Positions 25,172-33,778 of a stretch of DNA of 43,998 nucleotides are shown here, piece after piece. A program made the position numbers and the translations under genes. The DNA lies in assembly GCA_900556135.1 (NCBI GenBank), contig USNR01000013.1, forward strand, positions 1-43,998, in the 5' to 3' direction. The notes below the pieces were generated by a model that saw only the letters and a program-made list of their open reading frames with translations, did not search any database and was not told where the DNA came from. The number at the start of each line of letters is the position of its first letter. Position 1 is the first letter of the stretch. The DNA is from an uncultured Clostridium sp. (GTDB lineage Bacteria; Bacillota; Clostridia; TANB77; CAG-508).

Positions 25172-25894
25172 TCACATTTTCATCACATCTTTTATTATAT
25201 CATAATCATCTTTCTGTTTTTTTCTATTTTGCCATAACATTACAAGTGCAATCATAAGTGCAGTAAAAACATAAACACCTATTGTAATCCACAAATTTCC
25301 ATCAACTATATTTGAACCAGCTATTGTTGATGTTATTACAGACGGAAATCTTACAAATGTAGAAATCATAATAAATTTTTTCTTTTCAATTGGTAAAAGC
25401 GGACCTATATATAGTAACAAATCTTTTGGAGTACCTGGAAGGAAAAATAATAAAACCATAATATACTCAATTTTAGATTTGTTTTTAAAAAGTTTGCTAT
25501 TCTCCACCTTCTTTATTTTTTCTTCCGAAAAAAAGAAAACTAAAACTTTTCTTCCAAACTTTTCTACTAATTCATAAACAATCACAGTATTTATAAAAAC
25601 TGCTAATGTTAAAAGAACTGCCCCTCCAATACTTCCGTAACACATTCCATACAAGATTTCTATTGGTTCTCCTGGCAATACTACAAATATCATCTGTACA
25701 GCTTCAATTAAATATAATATAACTAGTCCCTTAAATCCCATCCCCGAGATTCTTTGTTTAAATTGTCCTCTACCCTCTTGTGTTATTAAGGTTTTCATTA
25801 ATGGATAAAACTCCCATACAACAAATATTAATACAGCCAATGATATTATTATTGTTAACAATTTTAGTACTGTCTTTTTGTTTATTTTTTTCAA
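25172..25894 (-). CDS. TVP38/TMEM64 (VTT domain) membrane protein
   Basis: An integral membrane protein of the VTT/SNARE-associated family, related to DedA; members are linked to lipid scrambling or membrane homeostasis, but this one's role is unknown. About six hydrophobic segments are visible. The conserved pattern VVLPGEPIEILYGMCYG (~80-97) and FFLPGTPKDLLLYIGPLLPI (~155-175) are the re-entrant-loop motifs. The start is placed at TTG 25894 (240 aa), 8 nt after GGAGG; the upstream ATG 25909 overlaps that GGAGG and has no site of its own. Confidence 0.85.
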   Translation of the reverse strand: MKKINKKTVLKLLTIIISLAVLIFVVWEFYPLMKTLITQEGRGQFKQRISGMGFKGLVILYLIEAVQMIFVVLPGEPIEILYGMCYGSIGGAVLLTLAVFINTVIVYELVEKFGRKVLVFFFSEEKIKKVENSKLFKNKSKIEYIMVLLFFLPGTPKDLLLYIGPLLPIEKKKFIMISTFVRFPSVITSTIAGSNIVDGNLWITIGVYVFTALMIALVMLWQNRKKQKDDYDIIKDVMKM

Positions 25895-25931
25895 TATAAA
25901 TTCCTCCATCTATTATATTAAGGTTTGATAA

Positions 25932-25955
25932 AATCCAGTTATTACTAACTGGATT
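25932..25955 (-). terminator. Terminator of the zinc-ribbon gene
   Basis: AATCCAGTTA / TAACTGGATT is a perfect 10-bp stem with loop TTAC, and the minus strand continues TTTATC. A plus-strand T run at 25957-25962 would also let it work in the other direction. Confidence 0.8.
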
Positions 25956-25973
25956 CTTTTTTATTATATAACC

Positions 25974-26141
25974 TTAAGCATTATGATTGTTATTTCTTCT
26001 TTGAGCTTTTCTTGCTTTTCTACATTCTGGACATCTTTGTGGTTCATTTGTGAATCCTTTTTCAGCATAGAAAGCTTGCTCGCCTTCTGTAAATACAAAT
26101 TCAGCACCACAATCCTTGCATACTAATGTTTTATCTGCCAT
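25974..26141 (-). CDS. Small zinc-ribbon protein
   Basis: A 55-aa protein with two CxxC pairs, LVCKDCGAEF (C8, C11) and QRCPECRKAR, which fit a one-zinc ribbon of the zf-trcl type common in Clostridia; the role is unknown. A basic Arg/Lys/Asn tail (KARKAQRRNNNHNA) suggests nucleic-acid contact. Start 26141 (MADKTLVCKD) is preferred because AAGGAGG lies upstream; an in-frame ATG at 26189 adds sixteen residues with no ribosome site. Confidence 0.85.
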   Translation of the reverse strand: MADKTLVCKDCGAEFVFTEGEQAFYAEKGFTNEPQRCPECRKARKAQRRNNNHNA

Positions 26142-26234
26142 AGACTTTTTCCTCCTTCTTAAATATCTATTTAATATTTTTTGACACAATAAACCTTTGT
26201 GAAGGAAATATAGTCTACTAAATAATTAAATGTT

Positions 26235-26249
26235 AGTTACAATGTAACT
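26235..26249. promoter_or_regulatory. Palindrome between zinc-ribbon gene and spoIIP
   Basis: AGTTACAATGTAACT is a 15-base palindrome (6-bp arms) in the divergent intergenic region. It could be a regulator site for either gene. No matching second copy is seen, so this is tentative. Confidence 0.35.
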
Positions 26250-26345
26250 GTATCATACTATATCACACAAAAATATAAAATGCAAGAATATTTTTTTAGT
26301 ACAAGCATATATTTATATATAGAGTAAATTTTGAAAGGTTATCTA

Positions 26346-27491
26346 ATGGTAAAAGTAACTGTTTTTAGTTTTAAGAATCTTATAAAATATATACGTTTTT
26401 TATTTTTTGTTTTAATCCTTTTAGCTTGCCTGTATTGGATATATAATAATACAAAAAATAATGTGGACATGGACTATATTGCACATAATGTTGATACTGA
26501 ACTCGATTCAGTTTCACTTAAGATTTTAAATGAAAATATTCCAACCTTGAAATTATTCGCTACAAGAGATGATTCGGAATACCATTCTCCTAATATTATA
26601 GAACGTGTATTATATGCTGAAATTCCAATTATAAATAGTTCATTTTTAGTATCCTCTATCCCCAACAATACCAGTAGCCTTCCTCCCACACAGTCATCCA
26701 CCGAACCAACTAGTCTTACATACGCTGCTGACAATGTACAAACAGAAGTTATTGCCAATAATGTTCCAAATAAATATACAAATGATTATAATGGTGTTGA
26801 AATAAAAAACGGAACAAATTATACATTAACTGATGATATTTTAAATCCTGAATTCATAAATATAAATAAAAAAGACATAATTATTTTTCATACACACACT
26901 TGCGAAAGTTACACCCCAAGTGATAATTATCAATATGAAGCAAGTGGCACTTTCAGAACAATTAATTTAGAACGTTCTGTTGCCAAAGTTGGAGATGAAC
27001 TTACATCTTATTTGTTATCATACGGCTACAATGTTTTTCATGATACAACATATCATGACTATCCTTCTTATTCTGGCTCTTATGGACGCTCTATGGCAAC
27101 TGTTGAAAATATGTTAATTACTCATCCTAATACAGACATTATTATTGATTTACATAGAGACGCAATTGGAGATACCTCTTATGCTCCCAGTGTAAAAATA
27201 GGAGATGAAATTGTTTCTCAATTAATGTTTGTAATAGGTACTGATGGAGGTGGATTAGAACATCCAACTTGGCAGAATAATTTAAAATTTGCAATTAAAG
27301 TTCAATCTAAGGCTAATGAATTATATCCAGGTTTATTTAAGCCAATTGTTCTTCGTAACAGCAGATATAATCAACAACTTGGTAATGCTGCTTGTATTAT
27401 TGAAGTTGGTGCAACTGGTAATACACTCGATCAATCTTTGTTAAGCATGAAATATTTATCAAAAGTGTTTGACGAAGTATTAAGAGAATAA
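26346..27491 (+). CDS. spoIIP: Stage II sporulation protein P, peptidoglycan hydrolase
   Basis: SpoIIP cuts septal peptidoglycan (amidase and endopeptidase) with SpoIID and SpoIIM during engulfment of the forespore. A single N-terminal anchor (residues ~14-32) and a Ser/Thr/Pro-rich linker (~95-125) precede the catalytic domain (~165-375). Key blocks are FHTHTCESYTP (H182/H184, E187), DLHRDA and IIEVGATGN. Start 26346 is preceded by GAAAGG; an upstream in-frame TTG at 26331 is less likely. The gene is monocistronic and convergent with hisS. Confidence 0.93.
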   Translation: MVKVTVFSFKNLIKYIRFLFFVLILLACLYWIYNNTKNNVDMDYIAHNVDTELDSVSLKILNENIPTLKLFATRDDSEYHSPNIIERVLYAEIPIINSSFLVSSIPNNTSSLPPTQSSTEPTSLTYAADNVQTEVIANNVPNKYTNDYNGVEIKNGTNYTLTDDILNPEFININKKDIIIFHTHTCESYTPSDNYQYEASGTFRTINLERSVAKVGDELTSYLLSYGYNVFHDTTYHDYPSYSGSYGRSMATVENMLITHPNTDIIIDLHRDAIGDTSYAPSVKIGDEIVSQLMFVIGTDGGGLEHPTWQNNLKFAIKVQSKANELYPGLFKPIVLRNSRYNQQLGNAACIIEVGATGNTLDQSLLSMKYLSKVFDEVLRE

Positions 27492-27533
27492 CATTTTAAT
27501 GTTCAAATTTTCTCTCATATATTCTAACAATAA

Positions 27534-27565
27534 TGGGTTGAACCTTTTTCTTAAAGTTCAACCCA
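27534..27565. terminator. Hairpin between convergent spoIIP and hisS
   Basis: TGGGTTGAAC / GTTCAACCCA is a perfect 10-bp stem with a 12-base loop. Neither flank has a strong T run, so termination is probable from position but not proven; it could serve both genes. Confidence 0.6.
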
Positions 27566-27601
27566 CAAATTATTTGTGCACTAAAATTTTATGCATTGTA
27601 A

Positions 27602-28915
27602 TTATTTTAAACAACTTACTATCTCTTCTGCATTTAAGCTCACCATGCTCTCTTCGCCTGTTGACATGTATTTAACTTTTACAGAATTATTGGCAATTTC
27701 GTCATCACCTACCACGATTATATAAGGTATATTCAACTTGTCCGCATATTTAATTTTAGCTTTCATCTTTTTATCATTTAAATATATCTCTGTATTTACA
27801 TTCAGATTTCTTAGATCACTTGCTAATTTCATTGGTACTTGCATATTCTCTGTCATTGGAACTATTAAAACTTTTGATATAGATTTATTTTCTGCCTTTA
27901 TTATATTTAACTCATTTAGCTTGTAAAATAACCTTGTTAATCCAATAGAAACTCCAACCCCAGGAAGCTTTTTATCTGTATAATTTTCCGCTAAATTCTC
28001 ATATCTTCCTCCAGAGCAAACACTTCCTAATTCTCTATAATTATTTAAAAATGTTTCATATACGGTTCCTGTGTAATAGTCTAGACCCCTTGCTATAGTT
28101 AAATCTACACTAAAATTATTTTCTGCCATTCCAAACATTCTTATATATTTTACAACTTCTTTTAACTCTTCTACACCTTTTTTATATGTGTCATTTTCTA
28201 TGTCAAGCTCTTCTAACTTTTGTATTTTCTCGTCATTGTTTCCTTCTATTTTTATAAAAGACATTATCTTTTCTATACTATCTGAATCAACATTTAATTT
28301 TGCTAATTCTTCTCTAACTGCATCAGGACCAATTTTATCTATTTTGTCTATTATTCTCATAATCTCTACTGAAGTTTCTTTTTGTCCAATGCTTTCATAT
28401 AATCCATTTAATATTTTTCTATTATTTATTCTAATAGTAAAATCATCAAATCCTAATTTTTTAAATGTATAGTAAATTACTGAAGGCAATTCTGCATCAT
28501 TTATTATATCTAATTGTTCATCACCTATAATATCTATATCACATTGATAAAACTCTCTATATCTTCCCTTTTGTGCTCTCTCGCCTCTATATACTTTTCC
28601 AATTTGATATCTTCTAAAAGGAAAACTCAATTCCCCATAATTTTTAGCAACATATTTTGCAAGTGGAACTGTTAAGTCAAATCTTAATGCTAAATCATTA
28701 TCTCCCTTTTGAAACCTATAAATTTGTTTTTCTGTTTCTCCTCCAGCTTTTGCAAGTAACACATCCGCTAATTCTATTATTGGTGTATCTATTGGCAAAA
28801 ATCCAAATCTTTTATATGATTCTTCTATTGTTTGTTTTATCTGGTCAAATAAAATTTGTTCATTTGGTAATAATTCCATAAAACCAGATAATGTTCTTGG
28901 CTCTGTTTTACTCAT
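27602..28915 (-). CDS. hisS: Histidyl-tRNA synthetase
   Basis: A class II synthetase charging tRNA-His. Motif 2, FRRYQIGKVYRGERAQKGRY, and the histidine-binding GLDYYTGTVYE (~268-278) are clear; a C-terminal anticodon-binding domain (~335-437) includes VPMTENMQ and IPYIIVVGDDE. The 437-aa length is normal. It is the last gene of recJ-rel-MBL-hisS, 22 bases after the MBL gene, and no T-box precedes it. The start has AAGAAAGGAAT upstream. Confidence 0.97.
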   Translation of the reverse strand: MSKTEPRTLSGFMELLPNEQILFDQIKQTIEESYKRFGFLPIDTPIIELADVLLAKAGGETEKQIYRFQKGDNDLALRFDLTVPLAKYVAKNYGELSFPFRRYQIGKVYRGERAQKGRYREFYQCDIDIIGDEQLDIINDAELPSVIYYTFKKLGFDDFTIRINNRKILNGLYESIGQKETSVEIMRIIDKIDKIGPDAVREELAKLNVDSDSIEKIMSFIKIEGNNDEKIQKLEELDIENDTYKKGVEELKEVVKYIRMFGMAENNFSVDLTIARGLDYYTGTVYETFLNNYRELGSVCSGGRYENLAENYTDKKLPGVGVSIGLTRLFYKLNELNIIKAENKSISKVLIVPMTENMQVPMKLASDLRNLNVNTEIYLNDKKMKAKIKYADKLNIPYIIVVGDDEIANNSVKVKYMSTGEESMVSLNAEEIVSCLK

Positions 28916-28937
28916 TTTTCACATTCCTTTCTTTTTT

Positions 28938-29585
28938 CTAAAATCCTCTTGGTTTTAGCTCTTCATATATAATTCTTTCTTCTCCTATTTTTGTAGACTT
29001 TCCATGCCCTGGATATACTATTGTTTCATCTGGTAATTTTAATAATTTATTTGTAATAGAATCCATTATTTCTACGAATGAACTAGTTGGTAAATCTGTT
29101 CTTCCCCATGTTCCTCTAAATAAAGTGTCACCTGTAAATACCAGTCCTTCCTTTTCACAATATAGGCTAGAGCTTCCTTTTGTATGTCCAGGTGTATGAA
29201 TAACTTTAAACTCTAAGTTTCCTAAATGGATTAAGTCGTTGTCATCAACTCTAGAATCTGCCTCTAATTCTATGTCTCCCATATCTATTATTGGACTAAG
29301 ATTTACATCTTTATTATTTAATCCTGCACTATCATATCTATGGATTAATACTTTTCCACCCTTTTCATCTTTTATTTTATTCACAGCTCCAATATGATCA
29401 CCATGGCAATGGGTTAAATATATGTATTTTACCTTTGCATCTAATATGTTTAACATTTCTATTATCTTTTCTGGTTCTCCACCTGGATCTATTACCATAG
29501 TTTCTTTAGTATCTTCATCCATTACTATATAACAATTAGTTAATTCTCTTAGATGTGATTTAACTCTAATCAGTTTTAAAATCAT
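28938..29585 (-). CDS. Metallo-beta-lactamase-fold hydrolase
   Basis: A glyoxalase II-like member of the MBL superfamily. The metal motif LTHCHGDHIGAV (HxHxDH), the later HTPGHTKGSS, FTGDTLFRGTWGRTD and YPGHGKSTKIGEE give all expected metal ligands. At 215 aa it is shorter than true glyoxalase II and lacks that enzyme's C-terminal helical domain, so the substrate is unknown. Start 29585 (MILKLIRVKS) has GAAGGA upstream; the longer in-frame version from 29642 overlaps rel and has no ribosome site. It lies between rel and hisS, a common clostridial order. Confidence 0.88.
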   Translation of the reverse strand: MILKLIRVKSHLRELTNCYIVMDEDTKETMVIDPGGEPEKIIEMLNILDAKVKYIYLTHCHGDHIGAVNKIKDEKGGKVLIHRYDSAGLNNKDVNLSPIIDMGDIELEADSRVDDNDLIHLGNLEFKVIHTPGHTKGSSSLYCEKEGLVFTGDTLFRGTWGRTDLPTSSFVEIMDSITNKLLKLPDETIVYPGHGKSTKIGEERIIYEELKPRGF

Positions 29586-29613
29586 CTTTTTTCCTTCTTT
29601 TCTATATTCTTGT

Positions 29614-31812
29614 TTATTTCTTTCTACGTACTTCATATACACTATCTACTTTTCTAAGTGTTTTTAGTAAACTATTCAACTTATTAAGATTTTCAACTTC
29701 AACAGTAATTTCTGTTATTGCAATTCTTTCTTTTGTAACTTTTGAGCTTACTGCAATAAGTTTAGTTTTTTCTACTGCAACAGCTTGAATTATATCAGAC
29801 AACAATCCATCTCTATCATTAGCGAATATAGCTATTTCAACATTATAAGATGTTTGTTTATCTACATACCATGATACATCTATAATTCTATTTTCTTCTT
29901 GTAATAGCTCATTAACATTTTTACAATCTTTTCTATGTACTGATACTCCTCTACCTTTTGTTATATAGCCTATTATCTCATCTCCTGGAACAGGATTACA
30001 ACATTTAGATAGTTTAACCAAACAATTGTCAATTCCTTTAACAACAACACCTGTTGAAGATGCTTTAGTTGGTTTCTGCTTTTCTTTCGCTAATTGTTCT
30101 ATCTTTTCTTCTAGGTTTTCTTCTTTATGAGTCTTTCTATACTCCTCTAGCATTTTTGATATAATTTTGTTTGGAGTTATTGTTCCGAACCCAATGCTTG
30201 CATACATATCATCCAAACCATTAAACTTATATCTATCTATTGCAGCATTTAAAAATTCTTGTTTTAATAAATCTGAATAATTTATTCCAATTTTCTTTAT
30301 TTCTTTTTCTAATAAATCTTTACCTTTAGCAATATTTTCTTCTCTTTCATTTCTTTTAAACCATTGCTGTATTTTAGTTTTTGCTCCACTACTTTTTATA
30401 AATTTCAACCAATCTCTGCTTGGCCCTTTAGATTTCTCTGATGTTAGTATCTCTACAATATCTCCATTTTTTAAAGTTGTTACAATTGGCATCATTTTAC
30501 TGTTTATTTTACATCCAGTCATATGATTTCCAATTTCCTCGTGAATACTATATGCAAAGTCTATTGGCGTTGCCCCTCTAGGTAAAACCTGTATTTTTCC
30601 CTTTGGTGTAAACACATACACTTCATCCTCAAAAAGCTCTGTTTTTAGTGTATTTAAAAACTCTTGTGGGTCTTGCATATCCTTTTGCCATTCTAGGGTT
30701 TCTCTTAACCAAGACAATTTATCTTGACCAACCGTTACATTTGCCTTTTTTCCTCCTAAAAAGCTAGCTTCCTTATATGCCCAATGTGCCGCAATTCCAT
30801 ATTCTGCAATTCTGTGCATATCCCATGTACGAATTTGTACTTCGAAAGGTGTTCCCTTTGGACCAATAAGTGTTGTATGTAAAGATTGATACATATTTGG
30901 CTTTGGAACTGATATATAATCTTTAAATCTGCCTGGCATAGGATTATACAGTTCATGAACAACTCCTAAAGCAGCATAACAATCTTTTACTGAATTTACA
31001 ATTATTCTTAAAGCAAATAAATCATATATTTGGTCTAATGATTTATTATCTCTTTGCATTTTTCTATATATGCTATATAAATGTTTTGCTCTTCCAGTAA
31101 TTTCCGCTTCTATCTTCTGCTTCTTCAATTGCACCTTTATTTCGTCCATTATCTGGTCTATAAACTTCAAACGTTCTTCTCTTTTTTTATTTATCCCTTC
31201 AACCAATTCTCTATATTCTTCTGGATATAAATATTTAAAAGATAAGTCTTCTAGTTCCCATTTTAAAGAATACACGCCCAATCTATTTGCAAGAGGTGCA
31301 TATAAATCCATTGTCTCTCTGGCATTTGCTATTTGTCTATCTCTAGCTAGAAATTTTAAAGTTCTCATGTTATGCAATCTATCAGAAAGTTTTATTAGGA
31401 TTACTCTAATGTCTTTTCCCATTGCTAAAAACATTTTTCTATAGTTCTCAACTTGTTGTTCTTCTTTACTAGAATAACTTAATTTGCCCAATTTAGTTAC
31501 TCCATCTACCATTTCTGCAATTTCTTGTGAGAACTCTTTAGATAAAACTTGCAAAGTTACATCAGTGTCCTCTATAACATCATGTAACAAAGCCGCAGCA
31601 ATAGTACTTGCATCAAGTCCTAAAGTCGCTAATATATATGCAACTTGAACTGGATGAATTATATATGGCTCGCCAGATCTTCTTAGTTGATCTCCATGCT
31701 TTTCCTTTGCAAACTCATATGCTCTCTTTATCAATTTTGTATCAACATGTTTATTATTCTTTTTTGCTACATTTATTACATCTTCAATTTCATAATTTTT
31801 GTTTTCCGACAT
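29614..31812 (-). CDS. rel: Bifunctional (p)ppGpp synthetase/hydrolase Rel
   Basis: It makes and degrades the stringent-response alarmone (p)ppGpp. The 732 aa show, in order: an HD hydrolase domain with AALLHDVIEDTDVT (~73-86), a synthetase domain with MYQSLHTTLIGP, a TGS domain with VYVFTPKGKIQVLPRG, the Cys-containing zinc-finger-like region LSKCCNPVPGDEI, and a C-terminal ACT domain. The intact HD motif indicates that hydrolase activity is kept, as in the single Rel of most Firmicutes. It follows recJ with a 14-base gap. Confidence 0.97.
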   Translation of the reverse strand: MSENKNYEIEDVINVAKKNNKHVDTKLIKRAYEFAKEKHGDQLRRSGEPYIIHPVQVAYILATLGLDASTIAAALLHDVIEDTDVTLQVLSKEFSQEIAEMVDGVTKLGKLSYSSKEEQQVENYRKMFLAMGKDIRVILIKLSDRLHNMRTLKFLARDRQIANARETMDLYAPLANRLGVYSLKWELEDLSFKYLYPEEYRELVEGINKKREERLKFIDQIMDEIKVQLKKQKIEAEITGRAKHLYSIYRKMQRDNKSLDQIYDLFALRIIVNSVKDCYAALGVVHELYNPMPGRFKDYISVPKPNMYQSLHTTLIGPKGTPFEVQIRTWDMHRIAEYGIAAHWAYKEASFLGGKKANVTVGQDKLSWLRETLEWQKDMQDPQEFLNTLKTELFEDEVYVFTPKGKIQVLPRGATPIDFAYSIHEEIGNHMTGCKINSKMMPIVTTLKNGDIVEILTSEKSKGPSRDWLKFIKSSGAKTKIQQWFKRNEREENIAKGKDLLEKEIKKIGINYSDLLKQEFLNAAIDRYKFNGLDDMYASIGFGTITPNKIISKMLEEYRKTHKEENLEEKIEQLAKEKQKPTKASSTGVVVKGIDNCLVKLSKCCNPVPGDEIIGYITKGRGVSVHRKDCKNVNELLQEENRIIDVSWYVDKQTSYNVEIAIFANDRDGLLSDIIQAVAVEKTKLIAVSSKVTKERIAITEITVEVENLNKLNSLLKTLRKVDSVYEVRRKK

Positions 31813-31826
31813 TCTTCCACCTCTTT

Positions 31827-33509
31827 CTATACTGTATGTCTAATGTCCTTCAAATTGATTTGTATATTTTCAATTCCTTTATAACTATTAATTTCTAAAT
31901 TTCCTACTACATCTACCCTTGTTCCAATTTTGTACTCTTCTGATAAGTATCCCATATTAAATCCTATTACATCAATTCCCTTATTGTTCTCATCTTTTAA
32001 AAACATTTTTAAATGTTTTCCTTCTGATATAGCCCTTATGGATTCGATTTTTAAGTTGTTTATTTGGAATATTGGTACATTATTTGCTTCCCCATATGGT
32101 TCTAGCAATTTCAAATCTTTTATATCTTTTATTGAAATATTGCTAAGTTCAACTTTTTGATCAACCTGGATAATCGGAACAATTTCTTCTATTTTTTGAC
32201 TTCTTGCATAGTCTTCAAACTGCTGTTTAAATTTGCTTATATTCTCTTCTTTTATTGTAATGCCAATTGCCATGCTATGTCCGCCAAATTGGTCTATATA
32301 TGTATTACAATTTTCTAACGCTTCATGCAAGTCAAATCCCTTTATACTTCTTCCAGAGCCTCTCGCAATTCCATCTTCATAGCAAAGCAATATACTAGGC
32401 TTATAGTACATTTCTGTAATTTTCGATGCAACAATACCAATTACACCATGATGCCAATTTTCTTTTCCAACTACAATACAGGGCTCATCCGTATTTGTAA
32501 CTAAATCTACTGCTTCACAAAATATTCTTTTTTCTATTTCTTGTCTATCTTGATTGTATTTATTTAATACCTCTGTTAATTTTCTTGCTTCTGCTGGGTC
32601 ATCTGTTAAGAACAAATCTACAGCTACTTTTTCATGTCCCATTCTTCCGCAAGCATTAATTCTAGGTGCAACTCCAAAAGATACTGTAGTTGAATCAATT
32701 TGCTTATATCCAATACTATCTAATAATGCTTTTAATCCCACATTTTTTGTTTGCTTTACAAGCATTAGTCCTAACTTAGAAATAACTCTGTTTTCATCTT
32801 CTAAGGGCACAATGTCTGATATTGTTCCTATACATACAATGTCTAAATATTTTAAATATGTTTCTTCTGCTAATCCCATTTTTTTAGATATTGCCTGTAT
32901 AGTTTTAAATGCTACTCCAACACCTGCCAACCCTCTAAACGGATATTTATTATCTTTTCTTTTTGCATCAACTACTGCTAATGCTTCTGGAATTTTTTCT
33001 GATGGTTCATGATGATCTGTTATTATAACATCAATACCTAATTTCTTTGCAAGTTCAACTTCATTATTTCCTGTTATACCACAATCCACTGTTATCATTA
33101 ATGTATAACCCTTGCTTGCAATTTCTCTTACTGCATTTTCATTCAATCCATATCCTTCATCTATTCTATTTGGAATATATATATCTACATTCAAATCTCT
33201 TTCAGCTAAATATCTTTTTAAAACTGTAATACTAGTTATTCCGTCGACATCATAATCTCCATATATTATTGTTTTTTCTTTGCCTTTTATTGCTTTTACA
33301 ATTCTATCTATTGCTTTTTCCATATCAGGCATCAAAAATGGATCATGAAAATCTTTTCTTGTTGGTTTTAAAAATTCATTTATATCTTCATCTTTTTCTA
33401 TTCCTTTATGTGCTATTATTCTGGCAACCAACTCGCTGATATTAAATTTTTTTGCTATTTCTTTTATTAATTTTTCATCTACATTATAAATTTCCCATTT
33501 TTTATTCAA
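31827..33509 (-). CDS. recJ: Single-stranded-DNA exonuclease RecJ
   Basis: A 5'-3' ssDNA exonuclease for mismatch and recombinational repair. The DHH-family motifs are present: YGDYDVDGITS (~80-90), VDCGITG, ITDHHEP, then the DHHA1 region with GIARGSGRSIKGFDLHEAL and FGGHSMAIG, and an OB-like C-terminal part. The length of 560 aa is normal for the compact form. It heads the recJ-rel-MBL-hisS operon; the commonly intervening apt gene is absent here. Confidence 0.96.
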   Translation of the reverse strand: MNKKWEIYNVDEKLIKEIAKKFNISELVARIIAHKGIEKDEDINEFLKPTRKDFHDPFLMPDMEKAIDRIVKAIKGKEKTIIYGDYDVDGITSITVLKRYLAERDLNVDIYIPNRIDEGYGLNENAVREIASKGYTLMITVDCGITGNNEVELAKKLGIDVIITDHHEPSEKIPEALAVVDAKRKDNKYPFRGLAGVGVAFKTIQAISKKMGLAEETYLKYLDIVCIGTISDIVPLEDENRVISKLGLMLVKQTKNVGLKALLDSIGYKQIDSTTVSFGVAPRINACGRMGHEKVAVDLFLTDDPAEARKLTEVLNKYNQDRQEIEKRIFCEAVDLVTNTDEPCIVVGKENWHHGVIGIVASKITEMYYKPSILLCYEDGIARGSGRSIKGFDLHEALENCNTYIDQFGGHSMAIGITIKEENISKFKQQFEDYARSQKIEEIVPIIQVDQKVELSNISIKDIKDLKLLEPYGEANNVPIFQINNLKIESIRAISEGKHLKMFLKDENNKGIDVIGFNMGYLSEEYKIGTRVDVVGNLEINSYKGIENIQINLKDIRHTV

Positions 33510-33615
33510 TCCGTATACCTCTATTCTAAATCTCTGGCTTTTATTTTATACTATATCATCTTAAATATCAATACTTTAGAGTAAATCATAACTCAAAAGA
33601 ATAGCTAAATATAAA

Positions 33616-33732
33616 ACAAATCTGAAAATTTTTAATTTTCAGTCTTTACTCTACTATTTATGCTTCTTTATAAAATTGAAAATTTCAGTAAATTTGTTCT
33701 CGAAAGTCAGTATAACTTTCCTATTATATAAA
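33616..33732 (+). repeat. Dispersed AT-rich repeat, copy 2
   Basis: Positions 33616-33702 match 17401-17487 at 81 of 87 bases; the six differences cluster between the two arms (about 33661-33670). The block AAAGTCAGTATAACTTTCC follows immediately (33703-33721), whereas copy 1 has ~50 extra bases before it. It sits in the recJ-lysS gap, which otherwise contains nothing recognisable. Confidence 0.75.
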
Positions 33733-33778
33733 AAAGATATACATCTTAGCTAAGCTAAAATGCATACCTTTTGTGAAT

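Noticed and set aside
26250..26330. Sigma-E-type promoter for spoIIP (CATAnnnT elements)
   Set aside because: Several CATAnnnT matches occur but none has a convincing -35 at the right distance; in this AT-rich DNA they are not informative.
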